Assembly: GCA_910583675.1 (NCBI GenBank)
Contig: CAJTYH010000008.1
Span: 8,915-72,914 of the forward strand
Reading direction: 5' to 3'
Source: an uncultured Muribaculaceae bacterium
Lineage (GTDB): Bacteria > Bacteroidota > Bacteroidia > Bacteroidales > Muribaculaceae
Length of the DNA stretch: 64,000 nucleotides
In this document: positions 32,525 through 40,586 of the stretch, one piece after another
Position numbering within the stretch: the first letter of the stretch is position 1
Layout: every line of letters starts with the position of its first letter
Made by a program: the position numbers and the translations under genes
Notes under the pieces: model-generated
What the model was told of the DNA's origin: nothing
Seen by the model: only the letters and a program-made list of their open reading frames with translations
The model's database searches: none

Positions 32525-32824
32525 TCAGTTTGGAGATGCGAATGTGAGTATGTAGAAACCGGCATGGCTCAGGATAAGCAGCACGAGCACTATCCAGGTC
32601 ATTGCGGTGCGCCGGCCGTAGCATTGCCATGCGAGCACCCCGGATAGGAGCACGTATGCAGGATAGAACCATGTCAGTCCTCTGACGATGGGGTTGGGAT
32701 CTTCCATGAGCGATACAGCCCAAGGGAAGCATAGCCCGGGGAGCATGCACAGGACGATGATGCAATACATCCATCCCGGCACACGGCGGTAGGTTTCTTT
32801 CTTTTCTGCAGCCACTTTAGGCAA
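32525..32824 (-). CDS. Small membrane protein of unknown function
   Basis: A product of up to 99 residues with three hydrophobic segments (MYCIIVLCMLPGLCFPWAV, GLTWFYPAYVLLSGVLAW, WIVLVLLILSHAGFYIL). I do not recognise a family. No ATG opens the frame. The likely start is TTG at 32824, which lies in the AATTGCC edge of a repeat, or a GTG three codons later. It is closely followed by the sirtuin gene, so the pair is probably translated from one message. Confidence 0.6.
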   Translation of the reverse strand: MPKVAAEKKETYRRVPGWMYCIIVLCMLPGLCFPWAVSLMEDPNPIVRGLTWFYPAYVLLSGVLAWQCYGRRTAMTWIVLVLLILSHAGFYILTFASPN

Positions 32825-33008
32825 TTAGTAGTTAGCAATTAGTAATTAGTAATTGTTTAGATCAGGGGAATCAGGGGAGAGGAGTCAGGGAGAGGAATTA
32901 GAGGAATCAGAGGCATCAGGGGAATCAGGGGAATCAGCAGGATTTCTTGCTTTCTCAATTTCTTGTATTCTTGCTTTTCTTCTCCTGCTCTAACTTCTTA
33001 CTTCTTGT
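32823..33008 (-). repeat. Modular intergenic repeat, copy 7 (A-B-C, minus orientation)
   Basis: On the minus strand: AAGAAGTAAGAAGTTAGAGCA, GCAAGAATACAAG, a long block B with 9-bp-like units (GATTCCCCT, GATGCCTCT, GATTCCTCT, AATTCCTCT), and block C AATTACTAATTACTAATTGC. It joins the epimerase stop (KK-TAA is within it) to the TTG start of the small membrane protein. Confidence 0.9.
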
Positions 33009-34005
33009 TTTCTCTATATGCTTTTACCGTGCGGCGCACCCCTTCGCGAAGGTCTATACGGGGGGAGAAGCCGAAGTCGGCCACCGCGTCGGAGATGTCT
33101 GCATTCCAGTTGCGCTGACGCATTATCTTGAACTTGTCGCGGTTGAGAGTGGAGGTCTTGCATTGCCATTTGGCGATTTTTTCCGCGACGGTGGAGGCGA
33201 TCCATACTGCCCACATGGGCAGTTTTATGGGTATCACCCATTTGCCTCCGAGTGCTTCAGACACTATGTCGCGGAATTCTTTCTGGGTGTAGCCCCGTGG
33301 TTCGGAAATGATGTACTTCTTGTTCTCCACATCCGAGGCCAACGCATCGAACATGGCGTTTACGAGGTCGTCCACATATATGAACGTCAGCATCTGTTTC
33401 CTGTATCCCACCCCGAAGTCAAAATGGTTGTCAATGCTCTTGACCATCATTAGGTAGTCCTGCTCGTGGGGGCCGTATACCCCTGTGGGTCGGAAGATAA
33501 TATATGGTATCCCGGCGAAATGTTCCAGGTGCTGTTCAGCCATGATCTTGGATTGTCCGTAACGGGTGTCAGGCCGGGGTGTCATGTCTGAGCGTAGGGG
33601 AGTGTATCCCTTTTCGTCCCCGGTGCCGAGTGCCGAAAGCGAGCTCATGTACAGAAGACGGTGCGGGATGTGATCCGTCTGCCTTAGCACCTCTGTGAAC
33701 GTGCGCAGGTATTCATAGTTTATGCGCTTGAAGTCAAGGTAGTTCAGCGCCTTGGTGGCACCGAGGTTGTAGATTACGTAGTCCCATCTGTCGCAATTCT
33801 CGATGGCGGCGGTCATGGCGGCGCGGTCGTCGTAGTCAAGCACGAGGAATTTAAGCCGTGGATCCGTAAGATACCGGCGCGAGGTAGTTGCCCTCACTGT
33901 CACGGTCACATCCATATGTCGCCTGAGCGCTTCCTCTGCGATGAATCCTCCTATGAATCCTCCGGCACCTACTATGAGTACCGATTTTCCTTCAAGACTG
34001 GTCAT
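32998..34005 (-). CDS. NAD-dependent epimerase/dehydratase (extended SDR family)
   Basis: A 335-residue extended short-chain dehydrogenase. The Rossmann motif is VGAGGFIGGFIAEEALRR near the N-terminus, the catalytic pair is in RYGQSK (YxxxK) with SSLSALG before it, and the specificity region FRPTGVYGPHEQ follows. Family members epimerise, dehydrate or reduce nucleotide sugars or related ketones; the substrate cannot be read. It starts 11 bp after the upstream glycosyltransferase stop if ATG 34005 is used; a TTG at 34020 would overlap that gene. Its C-terminal NKK-stop is inside a repeat. Confidence 0.85.
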   Translation of the reverse strand: MTSLEGKSVLIVGAGGFIGGFIAEEALRRHMDVTVTVRATTSRRYLTDPRLKFLVLDYDDRAAMTAAIENCDRWDYVIYNLGATKALNYLDFKRINYEYLRTFTEVLRQTDHIPHRLLYMSSLSALGTGDEKGYTPLRSDMTPRPDTRYGQSKIMAEQHLEHFAGIPYIIFRPTGVYGPHEQDYLMMVKSIDNHFDFGVGYRKQMLTFIYVDDLVNAMFDALASDVENKKYIISEPRGYTQKEFRDIVSEALGGKWVIPIKLPMWAVWIASTVAEKIAKWQCKTSTLNRDKFKIMRQRNWNADISDAVADFGFSPRIDLREGVRRTVKAYRENKK

Positions 34006-34016
34006 GTTTTTTGCTG

Positions 34017-35162
34017 TCAAATTATCGGTGAACTGTCAAGAGCCCGTTCGTACACCTGCATTGTGCCAGTTGCCATGTTGAGGTCGCTGAACCGGCTGAC
34101 GTATGCCCTCCCTTTGGTGGCTATGTTGCGGTGTGCATTCGGATAATCAATGAGTTCCTTTACGGTGGTGACCCATCCTTCCACGTCGTCGGGGTCGACG
34201 GCGGGAACGTCAGGCCCTCCGGCTTCCTCCAGGCATGAACCTGTGGCTACGATTACCGGTGTGCCAACCGAAAGGCTTTCGATGACAGGGATGCCGAATC
34301 CTTCGTAGCGTGAAGTATAGCTGGAGCAGAAAGCTCCGGCATAGAGAGCCGGCAGGTCGCTGAACGGCACGTTTTCAAGAAGCTTTATCCGGTCGGTTAT
34401 GTTGTATTGGAGGGCATACCGTTCGATGTCCTTGATGTATGATGTCCGGCGGCCGACGAGGACTATATCGAAATCCTGGGGAAGTCCACGCAGCCCGCGT
34501 ACTGACATTATCTGGTTCTTGCGGCGCTCGATGGTTCCGACTGTTATTATGTAAGGCCGGTCAAGGTGGTATTTCGCCTTTGCCGCAGTGATTTCCTCTG
34601 CGGTCGGGGTGCGTTTGAACTGGGAGTGGCATCCCTGATATACCACGTCGATACGATCCGGATCTATCCGGTATTCGTTTACCAGGTCGCGTTTTGTGCA
34701 TTCCGATATGGCGAGCACACGGGTGGCGTTGCCGGCGGCGCTGCGAAACTTATAATCATATATTTCCCGGTCGATGGCGCTGTAGCATTCCGGAAATTTC
34801 CTGAAAATAAGGTCGTGGATGGTCACTACTGAGGGTATGTGACTTTGGCCTATGTTAAGCGGAAGCTCCCCGGAAAGGCCATGCATGAGATCCACCTTGC
34901 TACGGGACAGTTGCGACGTGACTCCCTGGATGCGCCATAGTGAGGCGACGGCGCGTCCCATTGCGGTGTCAGGAATCTCGATCCGTATGTTGGATCTTTC
35001 CAACAACGGCTTGAGGCGCTCGTTGTCATTCAACCCGGGGCTGAAAAGCACGTATTCATGCTCCGGGTATCGGCTTGACAGTACGTCTACGAGCAGACGC
35101 GAGTAATTGCCTAAGCCTGTATTGTTGAACACGGCGCGTTTCCCGTCGTATCCTATTTTCAT
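34017..35162 (-). CDS. Glycosyltransferase, GT4 family
   Basis: A 381-residue GT-B glycosyltransferase. The N-terminal domain has the acceptor-side loop NTGLGNYSRLL, and the C-terminal domain has GTIERRKNQ and the E-x7-E motif in SRYEGFGIPVIESLSVGTPVI that binds the nucleotide sugar. Such enzymes build capsule, O-antigen or exopolysaccharide repeats at the inner membrane face; the sugar is unknown. It follows the Lrp-type regulator by 23 bp and precedes the epimerase, so it is probably in their operon. Confidence 0.9.
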   Translation of the reverse strand: MKIGYDGKRAVFNNTGLGNYSRLLVDVLSSRYPEHEYVLFSPGLNDNERLKPLLERSNIRIEIPDTAMGRAVASLWRIQGVTSQLSRSKVDLMHGLSGELPLNIGQSHIPSVVTIHDLIFRKFPECYSAIDREIYDYKFRSAAGNATRVLAISECTKRDLVNEYRIDPDRIDVVYQGCHSQFKRTPTAEEITAAKAKYHLDRPYIITVGTIERRKNQIMSVRGLRGLPQDFDIVLVGRRTSYIKDIERYALQYNITDRIKLLENVPFSDLPALYAGAFCSSYTSRYEGFGIPVIESLSVGTPVIVATGSCLEEAGGPDVPAVDPDDVEGWVTTVKELIDYPNAHRNIATKGRAYVSRFSDLNMATGTMQVYERALDSSPII

Positions 35163-35185
35163 CTGATTGCTGGTTTGAGTGGGGA

Positions 35186-35665
35186 TTATGCTTCCTCCAT
35201 CTGGTTCATCGGGATCTGACGCATGATGGAGTTGTCAAGTGAAATGAGCGTCTCCGTGCCTGTGACTCCCGGAATCATCTGTATCTTCTTGTTTAGCAGC
35301 TCCATCAGGTGCTCGTTGTCCCGGACGATGAGCTTTATGAGCATGGTGTAGGGGCCGGTGGTGAAGTGGCATTCGATTACTTCCGGTATCTTTTCCAGCT
35401 CGGGTACCACGTTGCTGTACATGGCTCCTCGCTCAAGGTTCACACCGATGTATGTGCAGGTGCTGTACCCGAGCAGCTTGGGATTCACGGTATAGCCGCT
35501 CCCGGTAATGATGCCGAGTTCGCTCATGCGCTGTATGCGCTGGTGTATGGCGGCACGCGATACGCCGCATACCTGAGCCACATCCTTTGAAGGGATGCGG
35601 GCGTTGTGCATTACTATTGAAAGAATTTTTCGGTCAAGGTTGTCGATGCAGTCCAATCGATCCAT
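35186..35665 (-). CDS. Lrp/AsnC-family transcriptional regulator
   Basis: A 159-residue regulator with an N-terminal winged helix-turn-helix (LDRKILSIVMHNARI, then VSRAAIHQRIQRMSELGII) and a C-terminal RAM/ligand domain (YIGVNLE, then VIECHFTTGPYTMLIKL). These proteins sense amino acids and form octamers. It heads a gene set of glycosyltransferase, epimerase, membrane protein, sirtuin and GLUG lipoprotein and may regulate its own unit. Confidence 0.93.
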   Translation of the reverse strand: MDRLDCIDNLDRKILSIVMHNARIPSKDVAQVCGVSRAAIHQRIQRMSELGIITGSGYTVNPKLLGYSTCTYIGVNLERGAMYSNVVPELEKIPEVIECHFTTGPYTMLIKLIVRDNEHLMELLNKKIQMIPGVTGTETLISLDNSIMRQIPMNQMEEA

Positions 35666-35740
35666 GTTGGTTTATCCAGTCTCTTAAGGTATGATTATTT
35701 CTTTTTTCAGTCCGCGTGGGCGCGGCAATGCTTTCAAATG

Positions 35741-35771
35741 CGAAATTACTGAAAAAATCCCGAATAGCTAA
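35741..35771 (-). promoter_or_regulatory. Promoter of the Lrp-type regulator gene
   Basis: TAATTTCG on the minus strand (35741-35748) matches TAnnTTTG with one mismatch, and TTAG lies 19 bp upstream. A CCGCGCCCACGCGG hairpin (35713-35726) falls in the predicted leader. Confidence 0.45.
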
Positions 35772-35843
35772 CACTCTGCCAAAAAAATCTTTGACTTTGT
35801 CGCCAAAACGTTGAAATACATCGGATAATCGGACAATGTGCTC

Positions 35844-37184
35844 TTATTGTTGCGCCGTCCGGATTATCAGTGTCGGTGCCTTCCCGTTAGGTAGGCATTC
35901 CAGTTCCTCCACATATTCAATGTCCACGTTTTCTTCTCCCAGCATGGCGTTTCCGTAATATTTTCGCATGAATGCTTCATCCCCCTCCTTGGTATATCCT
36001 TCGCCGGGTATTATCCTTACCGTGAGTTTGCCGGGCGCGGGTTGGACGAATTGCACCCCGTCGGCATGGAGTGGATATTCATCGTGGATTTCTATTGAAC
36101 TGATGTTTATTTCCGTCCCGTCTGAACGGGTCAGCATGGTCTGTTCGCGGCGCCCTTCTATTGAGCTGAGTATTTCTTTCCGGATGCCGTCGATGGTGCG
36201 TGTCTCCCCGGTCTTGCGGGCATAGTCGCCGGTGCGGTATCTCAGCAGAGGCATTACGCGGTTGTAGAACGTGGTGCCTACGAGTTCGCCGTATTCTGCC
36301 GGCTGGCCGTCGTCGCCTATCACTTCGGTATATCCGTAGCCCGGCTCTATGGCGAATGCGGGAGTATCGTCAAGCTGTTCGATGAAGATAAGCTTTTCGG
36401 TATGTCCGTAGAAGGTGGCGATCTTTATGCCGAGCTGCCGGGCAAGGAAATGGTATGTGGTTGTCGGCACGCTTTCCGAGGTGAGCAGGGCGAGTTTTAG
36501 GAACGATGTGTCAAGGCCGTATCTTATGAAGAGGCGCAGTGCCTTGACGCATGCGGAGGGGTAGCCGTAGAGTGTCCTCACGCCGTTGCGGCGCATCACG
36601 GCATGCATCTTGCGGATATACCTTTCGTCGCTGCGGCAACCGTCGAATATGATCTCGCGGGTGGCGGGATTGACCATGTAGTCGCGTCCGTCCTTGAGCT
36701 GCTTGCGGCGTATGGTAGCCTTGATGCCGAAGTCGTAGCCTGCACGGCGCCACACGCGGGTTACGAATGCCATTTCGGTGACATACCGGTTGGCAGGAAG
36801 GAGGAAACGCATGGGCTTGCCTGAGGTGCCTGAGGTGCGCAGTTCCACATGCGGTATTTCATGGACTTCGTCGGATATGAACTTGTCGAAGTTTGCGCGT
36901 ACCGTGTCCTTGTCAATGAAGCCGAAAGTACGGCGGAAGTCCTCAGCCGAATTTATGGTAACCTCTCCGTATAGCTCCCGGTAGTAGGGCACATGTTTTG
37001 TCGCATAGTTTGCCATCTCCACCAGTTTCTTCTCAGGGTCGATGGCGGGGATGGAGCGTTGGAATCGCTTCATGGCACGCCCGTATATCCTGTCACCCAA
37101 ACGATTGAGATGCAGTAGTGGAAGCATCATCCAGTTCGGTGCTTCCTGTATGCGGTTCTTTATGAAGTCGGCTAATCCTTTCAA
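35844..37184 (-). CDS. Adenylate-forming enzyme, PaaK/CapK-like
   Basis: A 446-residue member of the phenylacetate-CoA ligase group. The ATP-binding loop is RTSGTSGKPMRF (residues near 117-128), with a later YGHTEK motif and the GDYARKTGE adenosine-binding region. In polysaccharide clusters such CapK-like proteins are thought to activate or attach non-sugar groups, but the substrate is not known. It lies upstream of the Lrp-type gene and downstream of two surface-polysaccharide genes. No ATG opens the frame; the likely start is TTG at 37184 within repeat-derived AACTTG. Confidence 0.8.
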   Translation of the reverse strand: MKGLADFIKNRIQEAPNWMMLPLLHLNRLGDRIYGRAMKRFQRSIPAIDPEKKLVEMANYATKHVPYYRELYGEVTINSAEDFRRTFGFIDKDTVRANFDKFISDEVHEIPHVELRTSGTSGKPMRFLLPANRYVTEMAFVTRVWRRAGYDFGIKATIRRKQLKDGRDYMVNPATREIIFDGCRSDERYIRKMHAVMRRNGVRTLYGYPSACVKALRLFIRYGLDTSFLKLALLTSESVPTTTYHFLARQLGIKIATFYGHTEKLIFIEQLDDTPAFAIEPGYGYTEVIGDDGQPAEYGELVGTTFYNRVMPLLRYRTGDYARKTGETRTIDGIRKEILSSIEGRREQTMLTRSDGTEINISSIEIHDEYPLHADGVQFVQPAPGKLTVRIIPGEGYTKEGDEAFMRKYYGNAMLGEENVDIEYVEELECLPNGKAPTLIIRTAQQ

Positions 37185-37185
37185 G

Positions 37186-37372
37186 TTGAGAAATTGAGAA
37201 GTTCAGAAATTAAGAAAATGAGAAATTAAGAAGTTAAGAAAAAAAGAAATTGAGAAATTAAGAAATAGGAAATTGAGATGAGAAACGCTTGTCTGATTTC
37301 ACAGACTTCGGCCTCTCATTTCTTAATTTCTCCATTTCTTATTTCTTATTTCCCCCTTTCTCTGAAATATCG
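37186..37372. repeat. Modular intergenic repeat, copy 8 (two block A copies in inverted order)
   Basis: The left arm (37186-37279) is 8-bp periodic GAGAAATTGAGAAGTT-type sequence. The right arm (about 37313-37354) is its inverse (CATTTCTTAATTTCTCC). Between them is a reduced GAAACGCTTGTCTGATTTC that echoes the block A/B junction, with a GTCTG/CAGAC hairpin (37291-37306). The arms could form a long imperfect hairpin. The right arm overlaps the stop of the next glycosyltransferase gene. Confidence 0.8.
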
Positions 37373-38542
37373 GTCGTATGCTTCCAGGAGTGTCTTGGAG
37401 GTGTGCTCCCAGCTGAGCTTGTTGATGATGCGGTCGCGGCCGATCTCCGACATGCGCTCCCTTTTTTCGGGATCGTCAAGCAGTTGCGCAACCTTGCGGG
37501 CAAGATCTGCGGCATCGTTTGGGGCGGCATACAGCGATGCGTCCTGAGCGGAGTAGCGCCCTTCCGTCAGGTCGAATTGTACGATGGGTTTTCCCAGAGC
37601 CATGTATTCCAGGATCTTGTTCATGGTGGATTTGTCGTTCATCTCGTTGTACTCGTCGGAATTGACGCATACGTCGGATGTGTTGAGGTAGTCAAGCAGC
37701 CTGTCGTCAGATACTCGTCCTGTGAACTCCACTATGTCGTCAAGCCCCATCTCGGAGCATCGGCGACGCAACTCTGCCAGATGGGGGCCTCCACCGACTA
37801 TACCCCAGAAAATGTCGTCGCGTCCCATTTCGTCGCGCAGGTAGCGTGCTGCTTCCAGAAGGTACTCTATCCCTTCCTGTTGGCCGATCACTCCCAGATA
37901 GCCTACCATGAATTTTCTGCCGCGTTTTATCTCCGGTTTGGGAGGAACGATTTTCAGCCTTTCCAGACGGGGGCCGCTGCGGAGCACCCACACGTCTTTC
38001 TCCGGCATTCCGCCCCGCTCGATTGCTATTCGTTTGTAGCTCTCGTTGGTTACAAAGGCGAACTTGCAGTGGCAGTAGGTCTGTTTTTCAAGCCACAGCT
38101 GGCTTTTGTAGAGCAGACCGGACTTCTTGCCGAATTTTGCTTCGAAAAGTTCAGGGCATATGTCGTGGTGGTCGAATACATAGTCCACCCCCTTGTTTTT
38201 GAAGGGGAGAGCTACCATGTAGATGTTGTCGGGCGGGTTGCACCCGTGGATCACGTCGAAACCGACCTCCTTATGGATCTTTCGTGCAAGGCGATATTCC
38301 TCTTTCAATGCCCAGAAATATTCGCGGGCATATCCCAGGGCGCCGTTGCCCTCTTTCGGAAGGTTGTGGCGGTAGACATGTACGCCTTCGAGGTACTCGT
38401 ATTCCTTGTCGTATCCTTTACCTTTCGGGCAGATGACCGACACGGTGTAGCCGTTGGCGGCGAGTGTGGTGGCTTCCTGCCATACGCGGGTGTCGAACGG
38501 CACCGGCAGGTTTTCCACTATGATCAGTATCTTTCTATTCAT
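37346..38542 (-). CDS. Glycosyltransferase, GT4 family
   Basis: A 398-residue GT-B enzyme. It begins with MNRKILIIVENLPVPFDTRVWQEA, a start typical of Bacteroidetes exopolysaccharide GT4 proteins, and contains HGCNPPDNIY, GYLGVIGQQEGIEYLL, the GGGPH loop and a late STMNKILEYMALGKPIV region. It adds a hexose or uronic acid to a growing lipid-linked repeat; the exact sugar is unknown. The heparinase-like gene overlaps it by 8 bp upstream, which implies coupling. Its end (RERGK-stop) runs into repeat copy 8. Confidence 0.9.
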   Translation of the reverse strand: MNRKILIIVENLPVPFDTRVWQEATTLAANGYTVSVICPKGKGYDKEYEYLEGVHVYRHNLPKEGNGALGYAREYFWALKEEYRLARKIHKEVGFDVIHGCNPPDNIYMVALPFKNKGVDYVFDHHDICPELFEAKFGKKSGLLYKSQLWLEKQTYCHCKFAFVTNESYKRIAIERGGMPEKDVWVLRSGPRLERLKIVPPKPEIKRGRKFMVGYLGVIGQQEGIEYLLEAARYLRDEMGRDDIFWGIVGGGPHLAELRRRCSEMGLDDIVEFTGRVSDDRLLDYLNTSDVCVNSDEYNEMNDKSTMNKILEYMALGKPIVQFDLTEGRYSAQDASLYAAPNDAADLARKVAQLLDDPEKRERMSEIGRDRIINKLSWEHTSKTLLEAYDRYFRERGK

Positions 38543-40472
38543 GTTTGTTCGTCTGCTTGTGTGAGAGTGTGGTCTCGCACCGTCCCGTGCACCCTTTGAT
38601 GCGGATTGCCGTGGCTGAGGCCAGTTTCCCGTATTCGGTGGCTACGGTCACCGGCTCGGTGTGCATCCGGCCTTTTTCCGAGTGTAGATGCCAATTGCCG
38701 AAGAATGCATCTCTGCGGTCGGTTTCCACCTTCATTTCCGGTGCCAAAAGGAATGTGACAATATCCTCGTCGGAGAGGAGGTTATCGGTTATGGATATGC
38801 TTCCGTCGGTTGGGTTGAATGTGATCTGTCTGGAGAGGTTGCTCCCGTCGGCCATGTCTGCCTCGAGTTTGAGGTTGATGGCTCCGTCGGCTTTGACTTC
38901 CTGCTGGCGGAGGGTTGCGCATCCGCGTTTTCCCCACAGGAAGGCGCCACGCATTTCCCCTTGGGGATGTCTGTGGAGAGTGACGGTGTTGTGCATTAGT
39001 TCTCCGCGTCTCATGTTGCGGTCTTCTATGTCGCAGTGGTAGAGATAGGTGCCCCCGTCTGTGAGGACCGGTTTCCCGTTCTCATATAACTGGAAGCTGA
39101 GCATGTCGGCATGGGCATGTGCTGCGATGCTTCCGAATCCGAAAGGTGCATGGTCTATGCCGATGAATATCTTCCGGTCATTGGAACGCAGGAATGTATA
39201 TCCGCTATTCTTGTCGTCGAATTTGGCTGGAGATGCGTTGAATGTGGCCAGTGCCGGGATTTCTTTCAGTTTTGTCCGGGCTGCTTGTTGTAATTTTTCT
39301 TGGTCGGCAAGCAACCTTACGGTCGGTTCCGGTTCATGTAGGTCTGTGAAACGTTCCGTCCCGCATATCACCGAAGCCAGTTGGAGGATATATCTGTAAT
39401 AGTTGAATCCTTTTCCGGTCAGGTCTATGAGTTTGCCGCAGTCGGCATCTCCGAATTCGAGCGCCACGCTGTCGGATGCCATTGAGGCTTGTATGAACCG
39501 TGCCATCGGAGCTATGGATCTCCGTATGTTTTCCGGCACGCTTCTGCCCGTCCTGTCAAGGAGCATGACCGTATGCATGTAGGCTTCGGAAGCAAAGGCA
39601 TGGTAGTGCAGCGAGGACTCCAGGTTTACCCCCTCCTTGGAGAATTGCCTCGGCAGCTGATTCTCCAGTTCCTTTGTTGCAAGCCTTATCCATGGCTCAT
39701 GGCCGAAGGCGATACCGCCGAGGGCTATTGCATACAGCTCCACGAGGAGGTGGTTGTTGGCAGAGGAGTATCGGCTGCGGTGTCGCAGCACGTAGGAGAT
39801 CATGTTTGCCGCACCGATGAGTAGTCCTGATTGCAGCTGCTTCCGTGTCCTGCTCTCTTCTGCGGTGTCAGCAGCGGCTTTGCCCGTATGCTCGAGTATG
39901 GCCGCCGTATATATCCATTGTGTGGCTCTGATGGCTACCTCCATCACGGATACCCAACCGATGCCGAACAGCATCGGATTCCGGCTGTTCCATCCGATGA
40001 ATTCGTTCCGTAGTGTCCGGAGACCGTCTGTCCCGTCCAGTGCCAGGCGCGGCCATTGGAAATGACGGTGCGGTTCCCAGGCGAGCCGTGCGTCGCCGAT
40101 GTCGTCGCGCTGCTTGTATTCCAGACTGTAAGCCCATATGGAAGGCCATTTGGTTTCCTGCTTTGGGATCTTGTGGCGTGTGGCTGACATGCCATCTTCA
40201 GGCCGGTTTTTACAGAAGGATATGATGTTTTCTTCCGGTATTATGGCTTTTGCATCGAACGATACCCGGCCCTTTGGCAGGGATTTGGCAAACGCGCTGT
40301 CCTTCAAGTCGGAATACAATAAAACGTCGGCAACGTTTATGCGTTTGCCGAACCTGAGTTTTTCCGATTTTTGAAGAGCTTTCTGCTGCACGCGCCATGC
40401 CACTTCCGGCACCGACATGGCTTTCAGTCGGTTGGCGTACCAGGCCAGGCGCTCCTGCAGGGCGTGTGCCAT
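38535..40472 (-). CDS. Heparinase II/III-like protein (polysaccharide lyase family) of an exopolysaccharide operon
   Basis: A 645-residue protein. The N-terminal half has the alpha-helical toroid pattern (LAWYANRLKAMSVPEVAWRVQQ, then NSRNPMLFGIGWVSVMEVAIR and NHLLVELYAIALGG). The C-terminal half has the heparinase II/III domain with HAHADMLSFQLYENGKPVL, DGGTYLYH and a following HNTVTLHRH. No signal peptide is evident, as in homologues coded within exopolysaccharide clusters. The family cleaves uronic-acid polymers by beta-elimination; a trimming or quality-control role during export is inference. It has its own strong promoter and overlaps the next gene. Confidence 0.87.
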   Translation of the reverse strand: MAHALQERLAWYANRLKAMSVPEVAWRVQQKALQKSEKLRFGKRINVADVLLYSDLKDSAFAKSLPKGRVSFDAKAIIPEENIISFCKNRPEDGMSATRHKIPKQETKWPSIWAYSLEYKQRDDIGDARLAWEPHRHFQWPRLALDGTDGLRTLRNEFIGWNSRNPMLFGIGWVSVMEVAIRATQWIYTAAILEHTGKAAADTAEESRTRKQLQSGLLIGAANMISYVLRHRSRYSSANNHLLVELYAIALGGIAFGHEPWIRLATKELENQLPRQFSKEGVNLESSLHYHAFASEAYMHTVMLLDRTGRSVPENIRRSIAPMARFIQASMASDSVALEFGDADCGKLIDLTGKGFNYYRYILQLASVICGTERFTDLHEPEPTVRLLADQEKLQQAARTKLKEIPALATFNASPAKFDDKNSGYTFLRSNDRKIFIGIDHAPFGFGSIAAHAHADMLSFQLYENGKPVLTDGGTYLYHCDIEDRNMRRGELMHNTVTLHRHPQGEMRGAFLWGKRGCATLRQQEVKADGAINLKLEADMADGSNLSRQITFNPTDGSISITDNLLSDEDIVTFLLAPEMKVETDRRDAFFGNWHLHSEKGRMHTEPVTVATEYGKLASATAIRIKGCTGRCETTLSHKQTNKHE

Positions 40473-40493
40473 AGCTTGTATTTTTAGCGGTTA

Positions 40494-40524
40494 CAAAAGT
40501 AATAAAAATAATGCTCTTTACAAA
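40494..40524 (-). promoter_or_regulatory. Promoter of the heparinase-glycosyltransferase operon
   Basis: On the minus strand TTTG (40521-40524), 19 bp, then TACTTTTG (40494-40501), a full consensus match. The -33 TTTG is the last part of the T-run of the secDF terminator, so the two signals overlap. The leader is about 15 nt. Confidence 0.85.
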
Positions 40525-40563
40525 AAGAACCGGGGCGGCTCCGGTATGGAACTGCCCCGGTTC
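40520..40563 (-). terminator. Terminator of secDF
   Basis: GAACCGGGGC (40527-40536) pairs with GCCCCGGTTC (40554-40563), with further inner pairing (TCC/GGA). On the minus strand it is followed by TTTTTG. It separates secDF from the polysaccharide operon. Confidence 0.93.
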
Positions 40564-40586
40564 ATAGGATAGCTATTTGTTATGGC

